NCBI GenBank assembly: GCA_025453925.1
Contig: JALOPK010000117.1
Span: 1 to 16,958 of the forward strand
Length of the DNA stretch: 16,958 nucleotides
Reading direction: 5' to 3'
Source: Candidatus Eiseniibacteriota bacterium
Lineage (GTDB): Bacteria > JAFGKV01
Made by a program: the position numbers and the translations under genes. Under the pieces are notes generated by a model. It worked only from the letters and a program-made list of their open reading frames with translations, ran no database searches and was not told where the DNA came from. Below are positions 1 through 7,556 of the stretch, in pieces (the stretch's first letter is position 1; each line of letters opens with the position of its first letter).

Positions 1-768
1 CTTGCGGGCGTGCAGAGGCCCTCACGCGGCGTGATCCGAGTCTTCGGACAGGACTCCTGGCGCAACAGAGTTCGGGCTCTGACGCGAGTCGGCCTCGTGC
101 CTGAAGAGCCGGACCTCCCGGCCGACATGTCTGCCGGCGAGCTATCGTCCTTCTGCGGGCGGGTGTTCCGCACGTGGGATTCCTCGGGATTCGCTGGCCG
201 CTGCAACCGGTTGTCGATCGCCCCATCCCTCCCCTTCGAGCACTTGTCCCGGGGCGAACGCCGCCTATTGTCGCTCGCGGTCGGTTTGGGCGGCCGTCCC
301 GACCTGCTGATTCTCGATGATCCGACCAGCGGCCTCGATCCGGCGGCCCGCTCCTGGTTACAGGACGAGTTGATCCGCGAACTGGCCGATCGCGAATCCA
401 CGATCCTCCTGGCCACCCACGACATGGACTTCGCTGAGCGAGTGGCAACCCATGTCACGGTGCTTCACGGGGGCGCCATGCAGGTCCATGAAACGATGGA
501 GACACTGAAGAACAGGTTCTGGAGAATCCACCTCCCCGGGGCCGCCGGACCACGCGATTCCATACAGGAGACCATTGTGCGCGACGCGCACGTCGTCCGC
601 ATCATCCGCCGCGGGTCAGGCACCGATCTGGTAGTGAAGGATGACCTCGGCGCCGTGCTCGGGGTTCTGCGCTCGGCGGCGCTGGAGCCAACGGGCGAGG
701 CGGAGCACCTGTCGCTGGAGCAGGTCTTCCTGGCGCTGTGCGAGAATGAGAAGGAGGCTACCCGATGA
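1..768 (+). CDS. ABC transporter ATP-binding protein, 5'-truncated by the window edge
   Basis: This is the nucleotide-binding subunit of an ABC transporter, working with the membrane protein that follows. The reading frame is open from base 1 and begins LAGVQRPSRG, which normally lies just after the Walker A loop, so the start and Walker A are outside the window; the GTG at 10 is not a credible start. Visible motifs are the signature LSRGE (244-258), Walker B with D-loop (LLILDDPTSGLD, 304-339) and the H-loop histidine (418-420). The TWD segment after the Q-loop region and the overall pattern resemble YtrB/BcrA-like ABC-2 exporter ATPases (family knowledge). Two substitutions stand out: the Q-loop position reads VPEEP instead of VPQ, and the catalytic glutamate after Walker B is aspartate (319-321). 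The stop overlaps the next start (ATGA at 765-768). Substrate unknown. Confidence 0.9.
   Translation, partial: LAGVQRPSRGVIRVFGQDSWRNRVRALTRVGLVPEEPDLPADMSAGELSSFCGRVFRTWDSSGFAGRCNRLSIAPSLPFEHLSRGERRLLSLAVGLGGRPDLLILDDPTSGLDPAARSWLQDELIRELADRESTILLATHDMDFAERVATHVTVLHGGAMQVHETMETLKNRFWRIHLPGAAGPRDSIQETIVRDAHVVRIIRRGSGTDLVVKDDLGAVLGVLRSAALEPTGEAEHLSLEQVFLALCENEKEATR
751..757 (+). promoter_or_regulatory. Strong Shine-Dalgarno AAGGAGG for the permease gene
   Basis: AAGGAGG lies 7 bases before the ATG at 765, inside the end of the ATPase gene. Together with the ATGA overlap it supports the start chosen for the permease and suggests translational coupling. Confidence 0.75.
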
Positions 769-2720
769 ACGCCATACTGGCAATCGTGGTGTGCGAGTTC
801 CGGGCGCGACGCGTGGTACTTGCCGCCGCCGCCGTCCTTGGCGGCGCGATGGTGCTTCTGACGTGGATCACCGGCGGATGGCTGTGGGGCCGGTCAGAGG
901 CCGTGGCGGCACTTGCCTGGTGGGTAGGCGGGATGTTCACGGTGGCCATCGCCGTCGCGATTGGGGCCGAGTCGGCGGTCAGGGACTCAGGCCGGGGACG
1001 GCTCGCCTTCTATCTCCGGCTCCCGATGCCGGCGCTTTCGATCTGGGTCGGAACGACCTTGTCCAGCCTTCTGATCGTCCTCGGGTCCGGCATCGCGGTG
1101 GCGGGGCCAGCGGCGCTGCTGCTCGGAGCAAAGGCTATGCGCCAGGCGATGCCGTTGAGCGGTCCGCTGGGGGATATGGCGATCCCCTATGCGGCCCATC
1201 CCTTGGTGCTCATGGCATTGCCGGTGATCGTCTTCCTCGTCGCCCGGGCGGTTGCCGTGACACTGGCCGACCGATCGCCGCTGCTCCTCCTGGATGTCGC
1301 CGCTGCCGCGGCGTGCGCCGGGCTACTGTGGAAAGGGGTATCTGATCTGTTCGCGGTACAGGCGCGCAGGGATCTGGCCCAGGGGCTCGCTCCGGCGGCG
1401 CCTGCTTTGCTCATGGCCCTCGTGCTGGGAGGCGCGGCAGCGGTCATCTGGGGGCGAGCCGACCGGCGGAGGGCGCATCGAGCCCTCACGCTGACCTTGT
1501 GGCCGCTGGCGCTCGTGGCTGCCTTCGGATTCGTCCGATACTCGGCCTGGGTGCTCGCGCCCCGGCCATCCGACATCACCGAGGTCTACCGGGCCGATGT
1601 CGCCCCGCAGGGGCCCTGGATCGCGGTCGGGGGCCTTGCGAAGGGGCGGATCGACTACAAGCCTGCGCTCCTGGTCAATACCGACACCGGCCGGCACTAC
1701 TCCATCGGTCCGTTGATGGGCTCCGATCTCCCGTCCGTCATGTTCGCGGCCGACGGGAGCGAGGTCTTCTGGGTCGAGTCGATCAAAGGAAGGGGCGGCC
1801 AGGACAACATGCTGATGCAACGTTCCCTGGCGAATCCCTCCGAGCCGCCTCGCCAGGCCGTGTGGATCGGTCATCAGGCGGGGCAGCCCTGGAGTCCATG
1901 GATGACACTCGCACCTGATGGCAGCGCCATGGCGACCGTGCTCAACAGGACGATTCACGTATTCCGAACCGCCGACGGGCGATGCGTGTCGCTTGCCTCC
2001 CAGGCAGCCGATGCGTCGTGGTGGCGGCTGTCCTTCACGAGCCCCGACACGCTCCGTGCCGCGTGGTGGACCATGGACAAGGGAGACGGGATGTCGACCC
2101 TCCACCTCGGGGTGCTCCCGGTCGGATCGCAGACACTCCAGGAAACCGGTTCTATCGCAGGCCTGCGAACGTACGTCGCCAATGCCCAATTCGATCCGAC
2201 GTGGAAGACGGCCCTCATCCGGAACTCGGAGGACGGTCCTTGGTGGCTTAACCTCTATGACGGCATCTCTGGCACTCGGATTGCCGCGGTGGACTCCGGT
2301 CCAGCCGGCACCAAGGCTCCGTCGGCCCTCATGCTGGCCAATGGGCAAATCGCGCGCGTCATCATCAACCAGGGGAAGGTCGAGGTGCTTGTTGGTGGGA
2401 TCTCGGAGTTTGGCTATGCCATTCCACTCGGCCCCGGCTCCTACGTTCGATTGGCTGAGGAAGTCACTCCCGGGATAGTGTTAGCTTCGGTGAGCTCCGT
2501 AGAGCAGGAGAAGATACACGGCACCACCTACCTGGTGGACATCACGGGGAGAAACGCCCGTGTGCTCAGGGAAGGCGCCTGGGTTCCGCCCGAGTACTGG
2601 CGATCCGCCCCAGGCACATCCGCCACGCCCCGGCTGTGTCTCCTGACGGATGAAGAAACCGAGCGACTCCTCGTGGTCGACCCCGTCACCGGCCAAGTGC
2701 GCATGACCATCGGAGGGTAG
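765..2720 (+). CDS. ABC-2-like membrane subunit fused to a C-terminal propeller-like domain
   Basis: This 651-residue protein is probably the membrane partner of the upstream ATPase. Its N-terminal ~265 residues hold about seven hydrophobic segments (roughly 17-36, 47-68, 96-120, 146-166, 172-189, 209-229 and 241-262). A segment near 68-98 (AESAVRD...LRLPMPALSIWVG) resembles the loop of ABC-2 permeases where an E-R-G-type stretch precedes a proline before the next helix. Residues ~270-651 are soluble and beta-rich, with repeated D-G and W-containing strands (AADGSEVFW, APDGSAMATVL, DPTWKTALI, DPVTGQVRM), as in WD40/PQQ/TolB-like propellers. With seven helices and a cytoplasmic N-terminus, this domain would lie outside the membrane. 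Usual ABC-2 permeases are 250-400 residues with no such domain. The family is not recognised by name; the permease role rests on position and topology. Confidence 0.75.
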   Translation: MNAILAIVVCEFRARRVVLAAAAVLGGAMVLLTWITGGWLWGRSEAVAALAWWVGGMFTVAIAVAIGAESAVRDSGRGRLAFYLRLPMPALSIWVGTTLSSLLIVLGSGIAVAGPAALLLGAKAMRQAMPLSGPLGDMAIPYAAHPLVLMALPVIVFLVARAVAVTLADRSPLLLLDVAAAAACAGLLWKGVSDLFAVQARRDLAQGLAPAAPALLMALVLGGAAAVIWGRADRRRAHRALTLTLWPLALVAAFGFVRYSAWVLAPRPSDITEVYRADVAPQGPWIAVGGLAKGRIDYKPALLVNTDTGRHYSIGPLMGSDLPSVMFAADGSEVFWVESIKGRGGQDNMLMQRSLANPSEPPRQAVWIGHQAGQPWSPWMTLAPDGSAMATVLNRTIHVFRTADGRCVSLASQAADASWWRLSFTSPDTLRAAWWTMDKGDGMSTLHLGVLPVGSQTLQETGSIAGLRTYVANAQFDPTWKTALIRNSEDGPWWLNLYDGISGTRIAAVDSGPAGTKAPSALMLANGQIARVIINQGKVEVLVGGISEFGYAIPLGPGSYVRLAEEVTPGIVLASVSSVEQEKIHGTTYLVDITGRNARVLREGAWVPPEYWRSAPGTSATPRLCLLTDEETERLLVVDPVTGQVRMTIGG

Positions 2721-2755
2721 CACAGGCGGCGAAGAACGCGAAGCGAGCCACGATT

Positions 2756-4396
2756 GTGCGTGAACTCGCGGCGACCGGCCGGCGCGTTGAGACACCGGCG
2801 ACACTGCCGGAAGGATTCGCAGGTCTGTCGCTTCGGATCGAGGCCTCCATGACGCCGCACATGAGCCTTGTATCAGGCACACCAAACGGAGGTGGACTGG
2901 TTCGGCATGTGTGGGGCGGACCTCAGGGTTGGCAGATCGAGAATGTGGCGCCGTGCAAGGAGCACTGCTCGTCCGTGGCTGTGGCGCCTGACGGGGCGGT
3001 GCATATCGGATTCATCGGCGTTCCGGAATCTGGATGGTACGACCTGAGGCATGCGGCATCCAATGGCTCGGGCTGGGAAACCGAAGTGGTCGATGAGTAT
3101 GGGATAGCTGGGCGGTATCCGTCGTTGCAGCTCGATGACCTCGGTCTGCCGAGGATCGGCTACCGGGACGACACACGAGGCCTTCTCGCATACACCTTCC
3201 ATGACGGGACTACGTGGCACAAGGTCATCGCGGACTCGGTCGAAAACCGCGGGAAGAACCTCTCGCTGGCGCTGGATGCCGAAGGAGAGCCGCACATCAG
3301 CCACAACAACGCAGACGGTTCCTCGCCCACGAATCTCTGGCATACCTACCGGGAGAACGGTGTATGGCATACGGCGACTGTCCAGCCTGGGTCACGGGTT
3401 CATGGGGGGACCTCACTCGCCGTCGACAGCCAGGGGCGGTCGCACTTCTGCTACTCGCGCTACACCGGGGGAGACTACCGCATCCTCTATGCACGATGGG
3501 ATGGTGAAGTGTCCATCCAAGAGGAATTCGACCCCTCCGCGTTCTGCTATCACGGAGACTTCTCGATCGCAGTGGACGGAGCTGATCGCGCGCAGATTGC
3601 ATACTACGATGAGAGTCACGGCTGGCTGAAGTGGGCAAGGAGGACCGATGAGGGCTGGCACGTCGAGGTTGTCGACTACGGCGGCAACGTGGGCCTGCAT
3701 GTGTCTCTTGCCCTTGATGCCGACGGATGGCCTCACCTGGCGTATCAGGCTGAGATCGGAGACCTGAAGTATGCCCGACGCACCGATGACGGCTGGCAGG
3801 TCGAGATCGTGGACTCCGGCAATGATGTAGGCTGGTTCACGTCAATCGGTCTCACCACGGACGGGCACCCCGTGATCAGCTACCGTGACGCCACGACCGG
3901 CTACCTGAAGGCAGCGTGGAAATCAGGCGAGGAATGGCATGCCGAGCTCATCGCGTATGGAGGGAATGTCGATCTTTGGTTCTACAAGTACGGGACGTCG
4001 CTCAAGATTGATCCAGATAACACGGTGCTCATCGCGTTCTATGACAGCGACGACGAGGATCTCAAGCTTGCCCGTGGCACGGGGTCGCTTGGTGCTCGGG
4101 ATGACTCGCCCCGGATCGAAGACTTCACGCTGAGGCTGCTGGGCCCGGTACCGACGCCAGGTCTCGTCCGGTTGGCAATTGAGGCGCACGGGATGAGCAG
4201 GGTGCGCGCATCGGTCTGTAACGTGATGGGGCGGACAGTCCACACGTTGTTCGACGGTTGCATGGCGCCCGGAACTCACGAGTTGTCTTGGAATGGCGTC
4301 GGCGCATCGGGCCATCGGCTCGAGAGTGGCACCTACGTCATCGTCGCCAGAGTCGGCGATCGGCGCGGAAGTATGCCGCTGGTGGTCCTTCGGTAG
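2756..4396 (+). CDS. Eight-repeat beta-propeller-like protein with C-terminal FlgD/T9SS-like Ig domain
   Basis: This 546-residue protein carries eight copies of a short motif of the form S-L-A-x-D-x-x-G-x-P-H-I-x-Y (examples: LSLALDAEGEPHISHNN, VSLALDADGWPHLAYQA, TSIGLTTDGHPVISYRD), each followed by a strand like LKYARRTDDGWQVEIVD. The spacing of about 50 residues fits propeller blades or tandem beta repeats. Residues ~452-546 match the general pattern of FlgD-like/Por secretion C-terminal Ig domains (VRLAIE, VCNVMGRTVHTL, GTHELSWNG, LESGTYVIVA), which usually sit at the end of exported proteins in FCB bacteria. The oddity is the N-terminus: the GTG at 2756 gives a start with no signal peptide, and the in-frame ATGs at 2849 and 2861 do not give one either. 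The gene may be 5'-truncated or the start misread. It lies 35 bases after the permease on the same strand, so co-transcription is possible. Function unknown. Confidence 0.8.
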   Translation: MRELAATGRRVETPATLPEGFAGLSLRIEASMTPHMSLVSGTPNGGGLVRHVWGGPQGWQIENVAPCKEHCSSVAVAPDGAVHIGFIGVPESGWYDLRHAASNGSGWETEVVDEYGIAGRYPSLQLDDLGLPRIGYRDDTRGLLAYTFHDGTTWHKVIADSVENRGKNLSLALDAEGEPHISHNNADGSSPTNLWHTYRENGVWHTATVQPGSRVHGGTSLAVDSQGRSHFCYSRYTGGDYRILYARWDGEVSIQEEFDPSAFCYHGDFSIAVDGADRAQIAYYDESHGWLKWARRTDEGWHVEVVDYGGNVGLHVSLALDADGWPHLAYQAEIGDLKYARRTDDGWQVEIVDSGNDVGWFTSIGLTTDGHPVISYRDATTGYLKAAWKSGEEWHAELIAYGGNVDLWFYKYGTSLKIDPDNTVLIAFYDSDDEDLKLARGTGSLGARDDSPRIEDFTLRLLGPVPTPGLVRLAIEAHGMSRVRASVCNVMGRTVHTLFDGCMAPGTHELSWNGVGASGHRLESGTYVIVARVGDRRGSMPLVVLR

Positions 4397-4550
4397 ATCT
4401 CGGAGCCAGGAAGGATTCGAGCCACGCGATTCCCGATGGGGATCGCCGTCAGAATAGCGAGCGATGACTACCGCCAGAAATGGGGCCGTCAGTCCTCGGC
4501 AGTTCGCAGCCGCCGTCTGTGGCTGACAGCGGACAGTTGTCGGTTCTCCC
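4397..4550. other. Short gap between convergent genes
   Basis: These 154 bases separate the 3' ends of two convergent genes. I see no convincing rho-independent terminator with a T-tract and no small gene. Confidence 0.5.
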
Positions 4551-5285
4551 CTACCCCTCCGGGTCTTCGCCGCGGCTCCTGCGGTACATCTTCCGTGCCT
4601 CGTCCTTCATCTCCATTTGGTCATAGAGCACGCCCAGCCAGAAGTAGGCCTGACGAGCCGACGGGTCGACCTCGATGATCTTCTGGTAGGTTTCGAGAGC
4701 ACGATCGGACATGTGGCATGTCCGGTATGCCCGCCCCAGGGCAAACAGCGCATCGGTGTTCTTCGCATCAAGGCGAAGTGTGTTCCTGAGCGCGTCGATG
4801 GCCTTTCGGCACAAGCCGACCTTGATGTACGCCAGACCCAGGTTGTAGGAAGCCTCCAGACTGAGGGGATCGAGTTCCAGTGCCCGCTCGAAGTGGTGAA
4901 CCGCCCGCTCGAGGTCGCTCTGGTCGCCGTACATCGCCCCCAGGTTGAAATGCACCTGAGGATTCGTCGGTTCGGCCTCGGCAGCGGCCAGCAGCGTCTT
5001 GACGGCCCTATCCTGTCGGCCGGTGCGTTCGAACACTAGCGCGAGGTTGATCAGAGCATTGGTATGGGAGGGCTGAAGTTCCAGCGTCTTCTGGAAGTGT
5101 ATCTCCGCCTCTTCGTGCAGCCCCAGGCGAAACAGGGTCGCCCCCACCCGGTAGGTCAACACGGGATCAGCGGGGTGTTCCTTCAGTGCATCCCGAAAGA
5201 GCGCGAGCGCCTCGTGGTAGCGTTTCACCCTGTACAGGGCAAGCGCCTGGTCATGGAGTGCTTGAGCTGCTGGTGATCGTTCCAT
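4551..5285 (-). CDS. Tetratricopeptide repeat protein, seven TPRs
   Basis: The 244 residues are almost entirely TPRs in strict 34-residue register: about 8-41, 42-75, 76-109, 110-143, 144-177, 178-211 and 212-244. Consensus positions are clear, for example NLGAMYGDQSDLERAVHHFE and NLGLAYIKVGLCRKAIDALR, with P at the repeat ends. There is no signal peptide or membrane segment, so it is probably a cytoplasmic protein-interaction scaffold. The start at 5285 places repeat 1 correctly. A GAGGAGA element lies about 12 bases upstream, rather far for a Shine-Dalgarno. It is divergent from the UbiA-hisC-like operon and separated from it by 242 bases. The partner cannot be told from the sequence. Confidence 0.88.
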   Translation of the reverse strand: MERSPAAQALHDQALALYRVKRYHEALALFRDALKEHPADPVLTYRVGATLFRLGLHEEAEIHFQKTLELQPSHTNALINLALVFERTGRQDRAVKTLLAAAEAEPTNPQVHFNLGAMYGDQSDLERAVHHFERALELDPLSLEASYNLGLAYIKVGLCRKAIDALRNTLRLDAKNTDALFALGRAYRTCHMSDRALETYQKIIEVDPSARQAYFWLGVLYDQMEMKDEARKMYRRSRGEDPEG

Positions 5286-5335
5286 CCGGAATCAACGTCT
5301 CCTCGGTAAGACCATGCCGTGATATCGGTGCGCTA

Positions 5336-5364
5336 CAGTTAGGCGCTGCGAAGGTGGACGTCAA
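5336..5364 (-). promoter_or_regulatory. Possible sigma70-type promoter for the TPR gene
   Basis: Reading the minus strand, TTGACG (5364-5359) is followed after 17 bases by TAACTG (5341-5336). The -35 matches five of six consensus bases, while the -10 is weak. It would give a leader of about 40 bases before the start at 5285. Confidence 0.4.
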
Positions 5365-5380
5365 GGCCGAGGCTTGGCGG

Positions 5381-5408
5381 TTGACAAGCCGAGAGGGTCC
5401 CGTACCTT
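5381..5408 (+). promoter_or_regulatory. Sigma70-type promoter for the prenyltransferase/aminotransferase pair
   Basis: A perfect TTGACA (5381-5386) is followed after 16 bases by TACCTT (5403-5408), which keeps the key T, A and final T of the -10 box. It faces the downstream operon and predicts transcription starting near 5415, about 110 bases before the start codon. Confidence 0.55.
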
Positions 5409-5427
5409 GGTTCTCTTGGTGATTGTT

Positions 5428-5462
5428 CCGGCCCGCCCTATTCATCGCCAGGGACGGGCCGG
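5428..5462 (+). other. Stable leader hairpin upstream of the prenyltransferase
   Basis: CCGGCCCG-CCCT (5428-5439) pairs with AGGG-A-CGGGCCGG (5450-5462): a 12-bp GC-rich stem with one bulged A and a 10-base loop. No T-tract follows, so it is not a standard terminator. It lies just after the predicted transcription start and could affect mRNA stability or elongation. No known riboswitch is recognised. Confidence 0.55.
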
Positions 5463-5476
5463 CGCGGGTCGTGTCG

Positions 5477-5493
5477 CGGGGAGGCCTGCCCCG
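5477..5493 (+). other. Second small leader hairpin
   Basis: CGGGG (5477-5481) pairs with CCCCG (5489-5493) across a 7-base loop, between the larger hairpin and the weak AGGG ribosome-binding element (5517-5520). Confidence 0.35.
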
Positions 5494-5527
5494 GCGGCGA
5501 ACCCTCACCCGAGACCAGGGCTATTCC

Positions 5528-6415
5528 ATGACCCATCTCATCCGGCTGCTGCGCCCCCGGCAATGGACGAAGAATCTGGTGGTGTTCGCCGGTGTCGCCT
5601 TTGCCCAGCGCGCGACCAATTCATCGGACCTTCTGAAGGCCCTGGGCGCTCTCGGCGTCTTCTGCATCCTCAGCGGCGTCGTCTACGTCGTCAATGACAT
5701 CGCGGACCGCGAGGCTGACCGCAGACACCCGGCCAAACGCCACCGGCCCATCGCCTCAGGGGATGTGTCGGTGCGCACCGCGGCGATCCTGGCCACCGTG
5801 CTCGCGGTGATCGCCCTGTCGGCCGCGGTGGCGCTTTCCGTTCCGTTCGCCACGGTCGCCGGCGCGTACCTTGCCCTGATGCTGGCCTACAGCCGGTGGC
5901 TGAAGCATACCGTGATCCTCGATGTGTTCTCGATTTCCGCGGGCTTCGTACTCCGGGCGGTGGCGGGTGCCGCCGTGATCGGCGTGGAGATCTCTTCCTG
6001 GCTCATCGTGTGCACCATTTTGCTATCGCTGTTCCTCGGAATGAGCAAACGCCGCCACGAGTTGCTGATGCTCGAGACCGGCGCGGCGAATCACCGGCCC
6101 ATTCTGGCGGAGTACAGCCCTGAGCTCCTGGACCAGATGATCTCGGTAGTGACGTCTTCGACGGTGATCGCCTACGCGTTGTACACCCTCAGCCCCGAAA
6201 CGGTGGCCAAGTTCCATACTCACGCGCTTTCTCTCACAATACCATTCGTGCTCTACGGCATCTTCCGGTACCTCTACCTCGTGCACAAGCGGGATCTGGG
6301 TGGCAGCCCGGAGCGGGTGCTGCTCGAGGACAAACCATTGCTGGTCGCGGTGGCGGCGTGGGCGGTCTGCGTCGCGGTCGCGATCTACTACGTGGGCCCT
6401 CACAGGCTCCTGTAG
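5528..6415 (+). CDS. UbiA-family prenyltransferase, decaprenyl-phosphate phosphoribosyltransferase-like
   Basis: This is a 295-residue integral membrane enzyme of the UbiA superfamily. The N-terminus LLRPRQWTKNLVVFA is characteristic of the decaprenyl-phosphate phosphoribosyltransferase (DPPR synthase) branch, which moves 5-phosphoribose from PRPP to a polyprenyl phosphate on the way to prenyl-linked arabinose. The first Asp-rich motif is NDIADREAD (56-64). The second conserved region is YSRWLKHTVILDVF (121-134), with D132, followed by GFVLRAVAG. About eight or nine hydrophobic helices fill the rest. I chose ATG 5528 rather than the upstream in-frame codon at 5423 because family members begin a few residues before RPRQWTKN; the longer version has an arginine-rich, unconserved extension through the leader hairpins. 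The aminotransferase follows 34 bases downstream. The exact acceptor is not provable here; other UbiA activities are possible. Confidence 0.85.
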   Translation: MTHLIRLLRPRQWTKNLVVFAGVAFAQRATNSSDLLKALGALGVFCILSGVVYVVNDIADREADRRHPAKRHRPIASGDVSVRTAAILATVLAVIALSAAVALSVPFATVAGAYLALMLAYSRWLKHTVILDVFSISAGFVLRAVAGAAVIGVEISSWLIVCTILLSLFLGMSKRRHELLMLETGAANHRPILAEYSPELLDQMISVVTSSTVIAYALYTLSPETVAKFHTHALSLTIPFVLYGIFRYLYLVHKRDLGGSPERVLLEDKPLLVAVAAWAVCVAVAIYYVGPHRLL

Positions 6416-6431
6416 ACTACCGGGACGCCCC

Positions 6432-6444
6432 CCCGAACAGGAGA
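6432..6444 (+). promoter_or_regulatory. Ribosome-binding region of the aminotransferase gene
   Basis: CCCGAACAGGAGA ends 5 bases before ATG 6450 and contains AGGAG. It fixes the start at 6450 rather than the upstream in-frame codon at 6300. The same 13 bases occur at 10835-10847 at the same distance from the beta-barrel gene start. Confidence 0.7.
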
Positions 6445-6449
6445 AACTC

Positions 6450-7556
6450 ATGGCTGGTAATCCTGCGCACTTGATCCGTCCCCACGTTCATGGAATACCG
6501 CTCTACGTGCCCGGGAAGCCCATTGAGGAAGTCGAACGCGAACTAGGGATCGTCGCCGCCAAGCTGGCGTCCAATGAGAACCCATTGGGACCGGCCCCGG
6601 AGGTGGTCACCGCCATCGCCGCTGCCGCAACCAAGATGAACCTCTACCCCGAGCTCGAGGCCCCCGTGCTGCGGCGAGCCATCGCCGGCAGGCTGCGCGT
6701 CGAGGAGGATTCGGTGCTAGTCACCGCTGGCGCGAGCCACTTCCTCGAGATCGCGGCCCTGGCGTTCCTGGGGCCCGGCCTGACGAGCCTCGGCCCCTGG
6801 CCGTCGTTCGTGCACTACGTGATCGCCTCAAGGATGGCTGCCGGTGACTTCGTGCAGGTTCAGGCCGCTGATCCAAGGAAGGCGACCGTTGAGGAAATCC
6901 TCGGCAGCGTAACCCCGGCGACGCGCCTTCTGTTCATCGCCAATCCCAACAATCCGACCGGCGCCCACTACGGCAGGGGTGAGCTGGAGGCTCTTTTGTG
7001 CGGGCTCCCCGAGCACACCATGCTGCTGTGGGATGAGGCCTACTTCGAGTACGTCACGGCCGAGGACTACCCGGACGGCATCGCCTATCTGGCCAGGGAT
7101 CCCCGCATGATGGTTGTCAGAAGCTTCAGCAAGGTCCATGCGTTGGCCGGGCTGCGCGTTGGGTTCGGCGTCGGCCATCCCGCCATTATCCGGGAATTGG
7201 CCCGCATCCGTGGGCCATTCAAGATCTCGCTGCCGGCGCAGGCTGCGGCAGTAGCGGCCCTGGACGCGACAGATCACATGGCGCGGAGCATCGCCCTGGC
7301 GATCGAGGGCCGGGCGTTCCTGGCTGAGACCTTGGCGGGCATGGGGCTCCGAGTGTGGCCGAGCCAGGCGAACTTTGTGACGGTGGACGTGGGGGCCGAC
7401 GCAGGGGAGGTGGCCGGACGTCTGGAGAGGACCGGCTACATCGTTCGACCGCTGAAGCCTTTCGGCCTCCCGACCTGCCTTCGCATCACCGTGGGCACCA
7501 TGGAGCAAAACGCGGGCTTCGTGCGGGCGCTGGCCGGCCTGCGCCTCTGCGCCTGA
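6450..7556 (+). CDS. HisC-like PLP-dependent aminotransferase (histidinol-phosphate aminotransferase family)
   Basis: This 368-residue fold-type I PLP enzyme has the length of HisC (~350-370). Conserved elements are SNENPLG (41-47), NPNNPTG (165-171), D195 and Y198 in LLWDEAYFEY, the Schiff-base lysine K228 in SFSKVHALAGLRVGFG with R236, and the carboxylate-binding R345 in LRITVGT. Family members transfer an amino group between glutamate and histidinol phosphate or a related phosphorylated or aromatic substrate. The PLP-phosphate region usually reads GSDE/GADE but here is AGASHFLE (93-100), so the Asp-Glu pair is missing. Substrate assignment is therefore uncertain, and I give no gene symbol. 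It is probably cytoplasmic and co-transcribed with the UbiA-family gene. No other his genes are nearby. Confidence 0.85.
   Translation: MAGNPAHLIRPHVHGIPLYVPGKPIEEVERELGIVAAKLASNENPLGPAPEVVTAIAAAATKMNLYPELEAPVLRRAIAGRLRVEEDSVLVTAGASHFLEIAALAFLGPGLTSLGPWPSFVHYVIASRMAAGDFVQVQAADPRKATVEEILGSVTPATRLLFIANPNNPTGAHYGRGELEALLCGLPEHTMLLWDEAYFEYVTAEDYPDGIAYLARDPRMMVVRSFSKVHALAGLRVGFGVGHPAIIRELARIRGPFKISLPAQAAAVAALDATDHMARSIALAIEGRAFLAETLAGMGLRVWPSQANFVTVDVGADAGEVAGRLERTGYIVRPLKPFGLPTCLRITVGTMEQNAGFVRALAGLRLCA

Noticed and set aside
1323-2348. A 341-codon minus-strand frame
   Set aside because: It is antisense to the permease gene and has the compositional look of a GC-rich shadow frame.
4488-4527. GTCAG...CTGAC inverted repeat after the repeat-protein gene
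   Set aside because: The stem is five bases with a 30-base loop and no T-tract, so it does not support a terminator.
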